Shown: positions 1-5,287 of the stretch, piece after piece
How positions within the stretch are numbered: position 1 is the first letter of the stretch
How the letters are laid out: each line of letters begins with the position of its first letter
Assembly: GCA_029777755.1 (NCBI GenBank)
Contig: JAKORQ010000664.1
Coordinates: 1-5,287 of the forward strand
From: Planctomycetota bacterium
Lineage (GTDB): Bacteria > Planctomycetota > Phycisphaerae > Tepidisphaerales > Tepidisphaeraceae
DNA: 5,287 nucleotides
Direction of reading: 5' to 3'
Translations under genes and position numbers: made by a program
The notes under the pieces: generated by a model
The model's database searches: none
Told to the model about the DNA's origin: nothing
What the model saw: only the letters and a program-made list of their open reading frames with translations

Positions 1-2
1 CA

Positions 3-563
3 CAGGCGCTGGCGGATGTCGGGGCTACCGTAGCCCAGTTGGTGGAGCTTCCCAGCAAGGCCCAGCGCAACTACGGCAAGTTGACCAACAGCCTTTTCGG
101 CAGCGATGCCGACAGCATCATCATTTTCGCCGAGGGAGCGGAAACCGCCCTGCTGCTGCAGCACCTGCGCAGTGTGGGCAGTGAGCTTCCGGTGATCGTT
201 TACGAGCCAAACTCCCCGGAGGAGCTGGTAGATTACGCCGGCGCAGCGGCGCAGCAGGTTACGGTCATCTCCAGCATCATGCCCAGTGCCCAGGTGCAGC
301 GCTATCGCTCGTTTGTCGATCGGTTTTACAAGCGCTTTGGCCGAACTCCGGACATCGCCGCCGTGAACGCGTACGATGCGACAAGGCTATGTCTCCTGTC
401 GATCGCGGAGGCCCAGGATCTTAATGATGTTCGGCGGACGATGCTGGCGCGGCAGTCTTTCGATGGGCTGCAGGGGCGGATCTCCATCGGTCCATCCGCA
501 TCGCCCAAACGAGAGCTTCGCGCCTACAGGATAAGAAACGGAGTTGCGGTGCCCTTCAATTGA
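3..563 (+). CDS. Periplasmic type I solute-binding protein, ABC-transporter or sensor-associated (C-terminal part only)
   Basis: The reading frame is open to the left edge, so the start and N-terminal half lie outside the window; 186 residues are visible. The fragment looks like the C-terminal half of the Leu/Ile/Val-binding (Peripla_BP_6-like) family. It has an alternating strand/helix pattern with ADSIIIFAEGAE followed by a helix, then LPVIVYEP, and a segment FVDRFYKRFGRTPDIAAVNAYDA that matches the family pattern of an F..F..rfG..P....a.YDA helix. Near the end, FDGLQGRISIG resembles the late family motif (F.G..G.i.f). Such proteins bind small ligands (amino acids, amides, urea and others) in the periplasm. 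The ligand cannot be told from this half. The TGA stop lies 9 nt before the start of the membrane sensor gene, so the two are probably co-transcribed. This suggests, as inference, that the protein presents ligand to the sensor rather than to a permease. No permease or ATPase gene is visible here. Confidence 0.75.
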   Translation, partial: QALADVGATVAQLVELPSKAQRNYGKLTNSLFGSDADSIIIFAEGAETALLLQHLRSVGSELPVIVYEPNSPEELVDYAGAAAQQVTVISSIMPSAQVQRYRSFVDRFYKRFGRTPDIAAVNAYDATRLCLLSIAEAQDLNDVRRTMLARQSFDGLQGRISIGPSASPKRELRAYRIRNGVAVPFN

Positions 564-567
564 GGTG
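562..567 (+). promoter_or_regulatory. Ribosome binding site that selects a TTG start for the sensor gene
   Basis: GAGGTG lies 5 nt upstream of the TTG at 573 and overlaps the TGA stop (561-563) of the binding-protein gene. The next candidate start, ATG at 618-620, falls inside the first membrane-segment region and would remove the positively charged N-terminal flank (K7, R14, R15). The TTG start is therefore preferred. The overlap of the SD with the upstream stop fits translational coupling. Confidence 0.6.
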
Positions 568-572
568 AACCA

Positions 573-2864
573 TTGCCGACCGCTCTGCCCAAGCTCAGTT
601 TCTCGATCTGTCGACGCATGGTGCCGATAGCCATCCTGCCGGCCATCGTCGTTGGCATCGCCTGCTGGAGCCTGATGCTTCGCGATGTACAGGATGTAAC
701 CGCCGGCCAGCATCGCCTGATCACCAGTTGCGCCGCCCACCTGCTGCAGGAGAAACTGCGCTCCATAGATTCGCTGCTTCGCCAGACCACTTTCTCAGTC
801 AATGACTTTGGGAGGATCGAGCGTTCCTCGATTCTGAACGGCGCACTACAGAGCTCCCGGCACGCACAGGCGCTGCTGATCCTGTCGCCGGACCGCACCG
901 TCCGTGATGTGGCGATGCGCGACGACCTGGCAGTGGCGCGAGAAAGCCTTATTGGGCTGGACCTCTCGGGACTGGTCACGTCGCTGCATCGCGCGCCAGA
1001 TGGCGTTTTTGCCCACGGCCCGAGATCCCCGATAGATGGCCGCCCGGTACTGGTCGCCATGCTTGAGCTGCGCAGCGGCGAGCTACTGTTGGCGTTGCTG
1101 GATGTCCCTGCCATAGTGCGCGACCTGCGTGATTCATCGCCCGGGCAGCATGCAATAGCTCTCTGGTTTGCCGACTGCTCCAGCGTACTGCATGCCGATG
1201 AAGGCTCGGAGCTGCTGCTCAGCGGGATCCAGGGAGTGGCGCCGCCGGCCACCCAAGGACAGGCTATCGCTTCCGCACATGTGCTGGATTCGCTGCATCT
1301 GTCGGTGGCCGGCGTGCTGACCCGTGACCCGGCCATTTCCGGTACCCGCCTGGTCGCCCTGCTGATCGCGGCTGGCACTGCCATCATCACGGGCGTCATA
1401 TCGGTGATCGTTGGCCTGCGGGTTTCGCGGCCAATCGCGTCCCTTGCAGGCCAAATGAAGCAGGCTATTGCCCGGCAGGAGCAGGCTCGCATCCGCCCGC
1501 AGCCATTTGTTGAGACCGAGGCGATAGCCCATATCGCACGGCAACTGGTGATCGGCACCCGCGATACCCAGGATCGTCTTGCCACCATCCAGCAGGCTAT
1601 CCAGACCGCGGCCGCCCCGCTGTCCCGTGCTCCCGCCGGCAACCCGCTGGAAGAGCTGGCCAGCTCGCTGGCTTCGGTTACCGGCGCCCGCTGCGTGCTG
1701 ATCGCCGAGTGGGTGCCGGGCGTCAAGCCGCGTGCCCACGTACTGGCATCTCGAGCCAACGTCCCGCTGCCGGACGAGTTTATCTACGAGCTTCCCGGCA
1801 ACCCGGCTCACCTGGTTACCAGCAAGCCGCTGGTTCATGTCCGCACGCGGGTGCTTCGCGACTACCCGGAAAGCACACTCCTGCGGATGCTGGGAGCGGA
1901 GGGATACGTCTGCGTTCCGCTGACGAGCGGCGATGGCACGATTTCCGGCCACCTTGAGATCATCGACGAGCAGGACATCGTCATGACAGACAGCCTGCGC
2001 GACCTGCTGGCACTCTTCGCCGCCCGCGCAACTGGTGAACTGGAGCGCATCCGTGCCCAGAGGCAGTGTGCCGAAGCACAGGCGCATTACTCAGCAGTGA
2101 CGCTTGATCAACAGGAGATTGTCTGCCGCTGGGCGGCCGACACCACTCTTACGTTCGTCAACGACGCCATGTGCCGCGTGGTCGGGTTGTCGCGTGAGCA
2201 ACTGCTCGGCCGATCCCTGCTGACACTGCTGCATGAGGAGGATCGTGACCTGTTCCAGCAGAGAGTGCGTGAGTTGTCGGCTCCCACCCCGGTGATCGAC
2301 ATGGAGTTGCGGCTGATGGCGAAGGCGGGCGTGCAGTGGTATCGCTGGACAAGCCGAGCCCTGCTCGACACGAATGGGCGCATCACCGATTACCAGGGCA
2401 CGGCACAGGACATCACCCGCATACGGCAGTTGATCGCCAACCTGGATGATGCTGGCCTGCGCTTCACGGTTCTGGCCGAGAACTGCCCGGTGGCGTTCTG
2501 GATTACCGACTGGACGACGCAACGGTGTACCTACACCAATCCCATGTTCCGCAAGCTGTGGGGCATCACACCGGAAGCCGCACAGGTGGCAAGCATGGCC
2601 TGGACCAGCGTCGTTCACCAGGATGATCGCCCACAGGTGGTGCGGCGATACCTGCTGCATGCGGTGGAGGGTCAGTACCGCGAGACATATCGCATCGTGC
2701 GGCCGGATGGAACGGTCGCCACCATCCGCGATCGTGCAATACCGCTCACCAATTCCGAAGGTCGCGTGGATCGCATCGCCAACATCGCTTACGAAGTCTC
2801 CCCTGGGGACAGGGACGGGGATGGGCCGTACGACGACATGGTCATCACCCCGCCGATGCCATGA
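573..2864 (+). CDS. Membrane sensor: Cache-like, HAMP-like, GAF, PAS, PAS, with no output domain
   Basis: A 763-residue inner-membrane sensory protein. Domains by eye: TM1 at about 17-36; an extracytoplasmic domain at about 37-258 that begins with a long helix and carries a LLILSPDRTV segment typical of Cache-type folds; TM2 at about 259-282; a HAMP-like linker (SRPIASLAGQM, about 285-330); a GAF domain at about 357-495 (LIAEWVPG, CVPLTSGDGTISGHLEI); a first PAS/PAC at about 506-618 (FVNDAMCRVVGLSREQLLGR, YQGTAQDITRIRQ); and a second PAS/PAC at about 628-742 (AFWITDWTTQRCTYTNPMF, HQDDRPQVVRRY, YRIVRPDGTVATIRDR). After the second PAC only about 20 acidic, Gly/Pro-containing residues remain before the stop. 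Proteins with this front end usually continue into a histidine kinase, GGDEF/EAL or methyl-accepting domain. None is present, and no downstream frame in the following 158 nt encodes one. The gene follows a binding-protein gene by 9 nt, so it may read that protein's ligand. GAF and PAS ligands cannot be assigned. Domain calls rest on pattern recognition; the extracytoplasmic fold is the least certain. Confidence 0.85.
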   Translation: MPTALPKLSFSICRRMVPIAILPAIVVGIACWSLMLRDVQDVTAGQHRLITSCAAHLLQEKLRSIDSLLRQTTFSVNDFGRIERSSILNGALQSSRHAQALLILSPDRTVRDVAMRDDLAVARESLIGLDLSGLVTSLHRAPDGVFAHGPRSPIDGRPVLVAMLELRSGELLLALLDVPAIVRDLRDSSPGQHAIALWFADCSSVLHADEGSELLLSGIQGVAPPATQGQAIASAHVLDSLHLSVAGVLTRDPAISGTRLVALLIAAGTAIITGVISVIVGLRVSRPIASLAGQMKQAIARQEQARIRPQPFVETEAIAHIARQLVIGTRDTQDRLATIQQAIQTAAAPLSRAPAGNPLEELASSLASVTGARCVLIAEWVPGVKPRAHVLASRANVPLPDEFIYELPGNPAHLVTSKPLVHVRTRVLRDYPESTLLRMLGAEGYVCVPLTSGDGTISGHLEIIDEQDIVMTDSLRDLLALFAARATGELERIRAQRQCAEAQAHYSAVTLDQQEIVCRWAADTTLTFVNDAMCRVVGLSREQLLGRSLLTLLHEEDRDLFQQRVRELSAPTPVIDMELRLMAKAGVQWYRWTSRALLDTNGRITDYQGTAQDITRIRQLIANLDDAGLRFTVLAENCPVAFWITDWTTQRCTYTNPMFRKLWGITPEAAQVASMAWTSVVHQDDRPQVVRRYLLHAVEGQYRETYRIVRPDGTVATIRDRAIPLTNSEGRVDRIANIAYEVSPGDRDGDGPYDDMVITPPMP

Positions 2865-3022
2865 CAAGGCCACAACCTGGCCTATGCTCAACTCGCTTCG
2901 TGCTGGAAAAGGGTGTGCGCCCTCTACGAACATGTACGTTCAGGGCCAGGGCGGAACTGCTCTACTAATCCTGTGTGCGACTGTCTTTGGAGACCGCCCG
3001 CTCCACCTTGGGCGGAACGGCT
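2865..3022. other. Convergent intergenic region between the sensor and the PAS-GGDEF gene
   Basis: These 158 nt separate two stop codons that face each other. I see no credible gene in them. They hold a 6-bp hairpin just after the + strand stop (AGGCCA 2867-2872, TGGCCT 2878-2883, 5-nt loop) and a second 6-bp GC stem (CCGCCC 2994-2999, GGGCGG 3010-3015, 10-nt loop) just beyond the - strand stop. Neither is followed by a run of T in the relevant direction, so both are weak terminator candidates. The 16-nt direct repeat described separately also lies here. Confidence 0.5.
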
Positions 3023-3025
3023 CTA
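2949..3025. repeat. Near-perfect 16-nt direct repeat around the 3' end of the PAS-GGDEF gene
   Basis: GGGCGGAACTGCTCTA at 2949-2964 and GGGCGGAACGGCTCTA at 3010-3025 match at 15 of 16 positions and are offset by 61 nt. On the - strand each copy begins with TAG, and the right-hand copy supplies the stop codon of the PAS-GGDEF gene. The left arm of the right-hand copy (GGGCGG) also forms a stem with 2994-2999. Function unknown; it may mark a small duplication or a repeated 3'-end element. Confidence 0.6.
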
Positions 3026-3949
3026 GGGCCTTTCCGCGGAGGGCAGGCCGTGAATTGTCGCGCGGTTGCGCCCGGCCGAGCGGCTCTCAAACAGTGCCCG
3101 CTCCGCCTTATTCAGCAGAGTATCCACACGGTCATTCGGGCCGGCCGCCACTGCACCGATGGAGAGCGTAACGTGCATCTCACCATCAGGGGTGGAACGA
3201 TAGGATGTATCCACCATCATGCGGACGCGCTCGGCGATGCCGGTCAGTTCCGCACTCGTGGTGTTGGCGATGATCGCAATGAAGCAGTTCTCGGCCCAGC
3301 GGGCCACCATGTCTACCGATCGAAGAGAGTTCTGCACGCCGATGGCCGCCATGCGGATGATGCGCTCCAGGCCCTCTCTTCCCCAGCGCACCTGGAGTTC
3401 TTTGTAAAAATCGATTTCCGCGAGCAGTACAGAAAATGGCCAGCCAAAGCGTTGAAACTCCTGCACACGTTGCGCCAGATGCCACTCGGCAATGCGGCGA
3501 TTCGCCAGTCCACTGGCTACGTCAACACAGCCCCACTGCTTCAGCCGCTCCACGCTGCTGCGCAGGGCGATCACATCGCTGCACTCGCGGAAAGTCTCCA
3601 CCGCGCCGATGATGTTGCCGCTCTCATCGCGTACCGGGTTCACGGCCACATGAACGGGTACTCGGTGACCGTCCTTGTGATGCAGATTAAGTGTCTCTTT
3701 CCTGGGCTTGCCATCCTCAAGCGTCATGGAAAGCGGGCAGGCTGTCTTGCAAAGGCACACGCCTTTGTCGTCCACATGGGTGAGGATGCAATCTGAGCAG
3801 CAGCGGCCCTTTACCTCGGCCGCGGAGAAGCCGGTGATACTTTCCGCCGCCCTGTTCCAGCTTGTGATTCGCCGCTGGGTATCGACGAAGTAAATCCCAT
3901 CTGCCGCGTGCTCTAAGATCTTGTCCGCGTCGATGTTCTTGCCTTCCAT
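3023..3949 (-). CDS. Cys-rich PAS protein with degenerate GGDEF domain, probable c-di-GMP receptor
   Basis: A 308-residue soluble protein with no membrane segment. The PAS/PAC domain spans about 7-125 (GIYFVDTQRRITSWNRAAE, GFSAAEVKGR, HHKDGHRVPVHV, GNIIGAVETF). It has a cysteine cluster at C50, C51, C54, C65, C67 and C71. The GGDEF domain spans about 143-300, from DVASGLANRR (the usual DxLTGLxNRR) to AGRNR. The signature loop reads AENCF (219-223) instead of GG[D/E]EF. By alignment to PleD numbering, the metal Asp is E178, the guanine-contacting Asn is Q186 and the following Asp is E195. Cyclase activity is therefore unlikely. RSVD (210-213) sits exactly five residues before the signature, the position of the RxxD inhibitory site that binds c-di-GMP, so a receptor role is plausible, as known for other degenerate GGDEF proteins such as PelD or PopA. 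The ATG is preceded by GAAGG (3954-3958) with a 4-nt spacer. The gene converges with the membrane sensor and diverges from the DUF4142 gene. Confidence 0.88.
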   Translation of the reverse strand: MEGKNIDADKILEHAADGIYFVDTQRRITSWNRAAESITGFSAAEVKGRCCSDCILTHVDDKGVCLCKTACPLSMTLEDGKPRKETLNLHHKDGHRVPVHVAVNPVRDESGNIIGAVETFRECSDVIALRSSVERLKQWGCVDVASGLANRRIAEWHLAQRVQEFQRFGWPFSVLLAEIDFYKELQVRWGREGLERIIRMAAIGVQNSLRSVDMVARWAENCFIAIIANTTSAELTGIAERVRMMVDTSYRSTPDGEMHVTLSIGAVAAGPNDRVDTLLNKAERALFESRSAGRNRATIHGLPSAERP

Positions 3950-3991
3950 GTTGCCTTCTTTGCTGCCCGTACAGTCTACACAAGATAGAGA

Positions 3992-4000
3992 ATTATCCCA
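3992..4000 (-). promoter_or_regulatory. Candidate extended -10 promoter for the PAS-GGDEF gene
   Basis: Read on the - strand, TGGGATAAT forms an extended -10 element (TGn followed by GATAAT, five of six matches to TATAAT). It would start transcription roughly 35 nt upstream of the ATG at 3949. A TTGACT hexamer at 4003-4008 is too close to serve as its -35. That hexamer could instead act with TATCTT (3982-3987) at a short 15-nt spacing. The two readings compete and neither is proven. Confidence 0.4.
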
Positions 4001-4216
4001 TCAGTCAAACACCTATCCGGCCCGATTCAGATGGCGGCAACGAACTACGCCAATCTGGCGAATTTCCCCGACAGTCACAACGGTACGTAAGCGGGCGCCG
4101 CCGTTTCGCGCAGCAGGCTCTGGGCCACACGCTCTTCAGCAACGCAGAACAGCCCGCCTTGGGACTGTGATATCGCGGCCGCTGGCATTGACCTTGCCTT
4201 CAGAACCATGCGTTGG

Positions 4217-4246
4217 GGGAAGTGTTCCCGCACAAAACCGGTTTTG
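4217..4246. promoter_or_regulatory. Two adjacent palindromes upstream of the DUF4142 gene, operator candidates
   Basis: GGGAA-GTG-TTCCC (4217-4229) is followed after 3 nt by the perfect 14-bp palindrome CAAAACCGGTTTTG (4233-4246), which ends 6 nt before the AAGGGAGGG ribosome binding site (4251-4259). The AT-flanked CCGG core stands out from the surrounding GC-rich sequence. They could be protein-binding operators or a structured 5' leader that affects translation. No known regulator site was recognised. Confidence 0.4.
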
Positions 4247-4263
4247 AGTTAAGGGAGGGTCTA

Positions 4264-4953
4264 ATGTCTTGTAGATTCCTAATCACGGCGGCCGCTGTGA
4301 CCGTCGTAGGCTCCATGTCTCTTGGGCAATTGGGACTTGATGAGCCATCACAGCAGCAGCAGACTGCCCAGCCCGCTGCCGGCCAGGTTGGTGGCCAGAC
4401 TGGCCAGACCGGGCAGATGGGTATGACGGGTCAGCAGCAGATCAGCGATCGCGATTTTGTCAGGCAGGCCGCGTCGGCCGGGCAGTTCGAGGTCAAGAGC
4501 GCCAAGCTTGTGCAGGACAAAGCGGATGATCCGCAAATCAAGCAGCACGCTAGGCGCATCGAGCAGGACCACGAGCGCGCCAACCAGGAGCTGAAGCAAA
4601 TCGCCAAGAACAAGAACATCGAGCTGACGGAGGACATGGATGCCCGCCACCAGCGACTGTACGACCAGCTCAAGGATCAGGACAAGGAGCAGCTCGTGCA
4701 GACCTGGAAGCAGCAGATGCAGCAGGCGCATCGCGAGAACATCCAGTTGTTCCAGCGTGCGTCCACGCAGCTTCAGGATCCTGAGCTGAAGCAGTTCGCG
4801 CAGAAACAGCTGCCGATCCTGCAGCAGCACCAGGCGATGCTCCAGGGCGATCGTTCAGCACAACCCGCCGGCGCCCAGCTCGGCCAGGACCAGGACAAGG
4901 AGAAGGATCAGGACAAGCCGGACATGGATTCGCCCATGCAGGTCAACCCATAG
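4264..4953 (+). CDS. Exported Gln-rich DUF4142 (ferritin-like fold family) protein
   Basis: A 229-residue protein starting at ATG 4264, preceded by AAGGGAGGG (4251-4259). The frame is open upstream to a GTG at 4213, but that start has no ribosome binding site and would put charged residues ahead of the signal sequence. Residues 1 to about 21 form an export signal (R4, then a hydrophobic core FLITAAAVTVVG). There is no lipobox cysteine, so a soluble periplasmic or secreted form is likely, although the cleavage site is not obvious. Residues 29-58 are a low-complexity Gln/Gly/Thr linker. Residues 60 to about 195 match the DUF4142 pattern: ISDRDFVRQAASAGQFEV, ADDPQIKQHARRIEQDHERAN (D102, H103), AHRENIQLFQR (H156) and LPILQQHQAML (P184, H189). 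The domain is expected to be a helical bundle; its biochemical role is not established, and some members are linked to stress or envelope functions. The tail (about 205-229) is rich in D, Q and K. The gene appears monocistronic, with its own terminator. Confidence 0.85.
   Translation: MSCRFLITAAAVTVVGSMSLGQLGLDEPSQQQQTAQPAAGQVGGQTGQTGQMGMTGQQQISDRDFVRQAASAGQFEVKSAKLVQDKADDPQIKQHARRIEQDHERANQELKQIAKNKNIELTEDMDARHQRLYDQLKDQDKEQLVQTWKQQMQQAHRENIQLFQRASTQLQDPELKQFAQKQLPILQQHQAMLQGDRSAQPAGAQLGQDQDKEKDQDKPDMDSPMQVNP
4392..4418 (+). repeat. Short tandem repeat coding the Gly-Gln-Thr linker of the DUF4142 protein
   Basis: Three 9-nt units follow one another: TGGCCAGAC twice and then the diverged CGGGCAGAT. 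They encode GQT, GQT and GQM in the linker between the signal sequence and the DUF4142 domain. A run of four CAG codons (4351-4362) lies just upstream. Such slippage-prone repeats can change linker length between strains. Confidence 0.65.
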
Positions 4954-4995
4954 TCCTGGGAACGCTGACTTGTAACATACCCCGCACACCAGGAA

Positions 4996-5033
4996 CGGGA
5001 ACCGGTCGCCTCGGCCGGTTCCCGGTTCTTTTT
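4996..5033 (+). terminator. Rho-independent terminator of the DUF4142 gene
   Basis: GGGAACCGG (4997-5005) pairs perfectly with CCGGTTCCC (5015-5023). The stem extends by a C-G pair outside (4996/5024) and by T-G, C-G and G-C pairs inside, leaving a 3-nt loop. A TTTTT run (5029-5033) follows 4 nt later. It starts about 43 nt after the stop codon. On the - strand there is no T run, so it serves only the + strand gene. Confidence 0.88.
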
Positions 5034-5045
5034 GGACAAGACCGC

Positions 5046-5287
5046 TCAAAGGGCTTTCCTGGCAATGTCGAAGTATGATTCCGAGATGTGCAGGCGCTTG
5101 AACGCAAGCTGCTTGTTGAGTGCATCCGGCCAGCGTGAGATGTCCGAGAACAGACAGACCCGGCCCTGCTCATCTATTACAGCAATCTGGCGGTCGTGAT
5201 TGTGCGCATCCCCCTCGTTCGCTCCGGGCGCCGGGCCTATGTCATAGGGGGTATCGGCCGGCTCGTCGTAGAACATGTCATAGTCAG
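5046..5287 (-). CDS. Unrecognised protein, C-terminal part (gene continues past the right edge)
   Basis: A - strand frame ending in TGA at 5046-5048 stays open to the window edge, showing 79 residues. An ATG at 5274-5276 could start a 76-residue protein. However, the 11 nt upstream contain no ribosome binding site and the frame continues through them (DYD before the Met), so a larger gene entering from the right is more likely. The visible part begins acidic and Pro/Gly-rich (FYDEPADTPYDIGPAPGA). It then reads like a folded end with a strand pair (IAVIDEQGRVCLFSDISRW) and a helical tail (FKRLHISESYFDIARKAL). I do not recognise the family. No signal peptide or membrane segment is visible. It converges on the DUF4142 gene; the terminator between them works only for the latter. 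Confidence 0.55.
   Translation of the reverse strand, partial: DYDMFYDEPADTPYDIGPAPGANEGDAHNHDRQIAVIDEQGRVCLFSDISRWPDALNKQLAFKRLHISESYFDIARKAL

Larger units (their letters stand above)
3950..4263. other. Divergent intergenic region (about 314 nt)
   Basis: This stretch separates the starts of the - strand PAS-GGDEF gene and the + strand DUF4142 gene, so it should contain both promoters. On the left it holds the - strand candidate promoter. In the middle is a small palindrome, CGCCA-ATC-TGGCG (4048-4060). On the right are two adjacent palindromes just before the DUF4142 ribosome binding site. Open frames across it, including a 19-codon ATG frame at 4031, lack a ribosome binding site and are not convincing genes. 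No RNA gene was recognised. Confidence 0.55.

Noticed and set aside
524..1759. Long - strand open frame (411 codons) opposite the sensor gene
   Set aside because: It is rich in Ser, Arg and Ala without any domain pattern and lies opposite a clearly recognisable multidomain gene; typical antisense shadow in GC-rich DNA.
1134..2087. Second long - strand open frame (317 codons) opposite the sensor's TM2 and GAF regions
   Set aside because: No recognisable fold and no ribosome binding site; shadow of the + strand gene.
2867..2883. AGGCCA/TGGCCT hairpin as terminator of the sensor gene
   Set aside because: The stem is only 6 bp and no T run follows.
2994..3015. CCGCCC/GGGCGG hairpin as terminator of the PAS-GGDEF gene
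   Set aside because: The loop is 10 nt and there is no T run on the - strand after it; kept only as a note under the intergenic region.
2975..3796. + strand open frame (273 codons) opposite the PAS-GGDEF gene
   Set aside because: The - strand product has clear PAS and GGDEF patterns; the + strand translation has none.
4031..4090. 19-codon ATG frame in the divergent intergenic region
   Set aside because: No ribosome binding site and no hydrophobic or leader-like character; cannot be supported as a gene.
4188..4216. TTGACC as a -35 element for the DUF4142 gene
   Set aside because: At 15 to 18 nt spacing the sequence offers only GC-rich hexamers unlike TATAAT, so a sigma-70 promoter is not supported here.
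4348..4830. Leu-rich - strand frame opposite the DUF4142 gene
   Set aside because: The Leu richness is simply the complement of CAG-rich Gln codons on the real strand.

Overview
The window is GC-rich DNA, densely coding and probably from a proteobacterium (a gammaproteobacterium-like guess from gene content and base composition; nothing in the sequence fixes the taxon). It holds two complete signalling genes, one complete envelope-type gene and two genes cut by the window edges. I see no tRNA, rRNA, CRISPR array, transposase or phage gene.

Left part (3-2864, + strand): the C-terminal half of a periplasmic type I solute-binding protein (Leu/Ile/Val-binding type) is followed after only 9 nt by a 763-residue membrane sensor that starts at TTG. 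The sensor reads TM1 - extracytoplasmic Cache-like domain - TM2 - HAMP-like linker - GAF - PAS - PAS and then stops. No kinase, GGDEF, EAL or other output domain is visible. The arrangement suggests a binding-protein/sensor pair whose output must come from a partner.

Middle (2865-3949): a 158-nt convergent intergenic stretch contains weak hairpins and a 16-nt near-perfect direct repeat. On the - strand lies a 308-residue PAS-GGDEF protein. Its PAS domain is unusually rich in cysteines. Its GGDEF signature is degraded to AENCF and the other active-site positions are also altered, but an RxxD motif sits exactly where the inhibitory c-di-GMP site belongs. This suggests a c-di-GMP receptor rather than a cyclase.

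Right part (3950-5287): a 314-nt divergent intergenic region carries a candidate extended -10 promoter for the PAS-GGDEF gene. It also carries two adjacent palindromes just upstream of a gene for an exported, Gln-rich DUF4142 protein. That gene ends in a strong intrinsic terminator. A partial, unrecognised - strand gene enters from the right edge.

Together, the two complete signalling genes contain sensing domains (Cache, GAF, three PAS) and a degenerate c-di-GMP module, but no catalytic output that looks intact. The most interesting hypothesis is a sensory cluster that reads extracellular ligand, redox or metal state and c-di-GMP, and passes signals by protein contact. This is inference; there is no direct evidence that the convergent genes work together.
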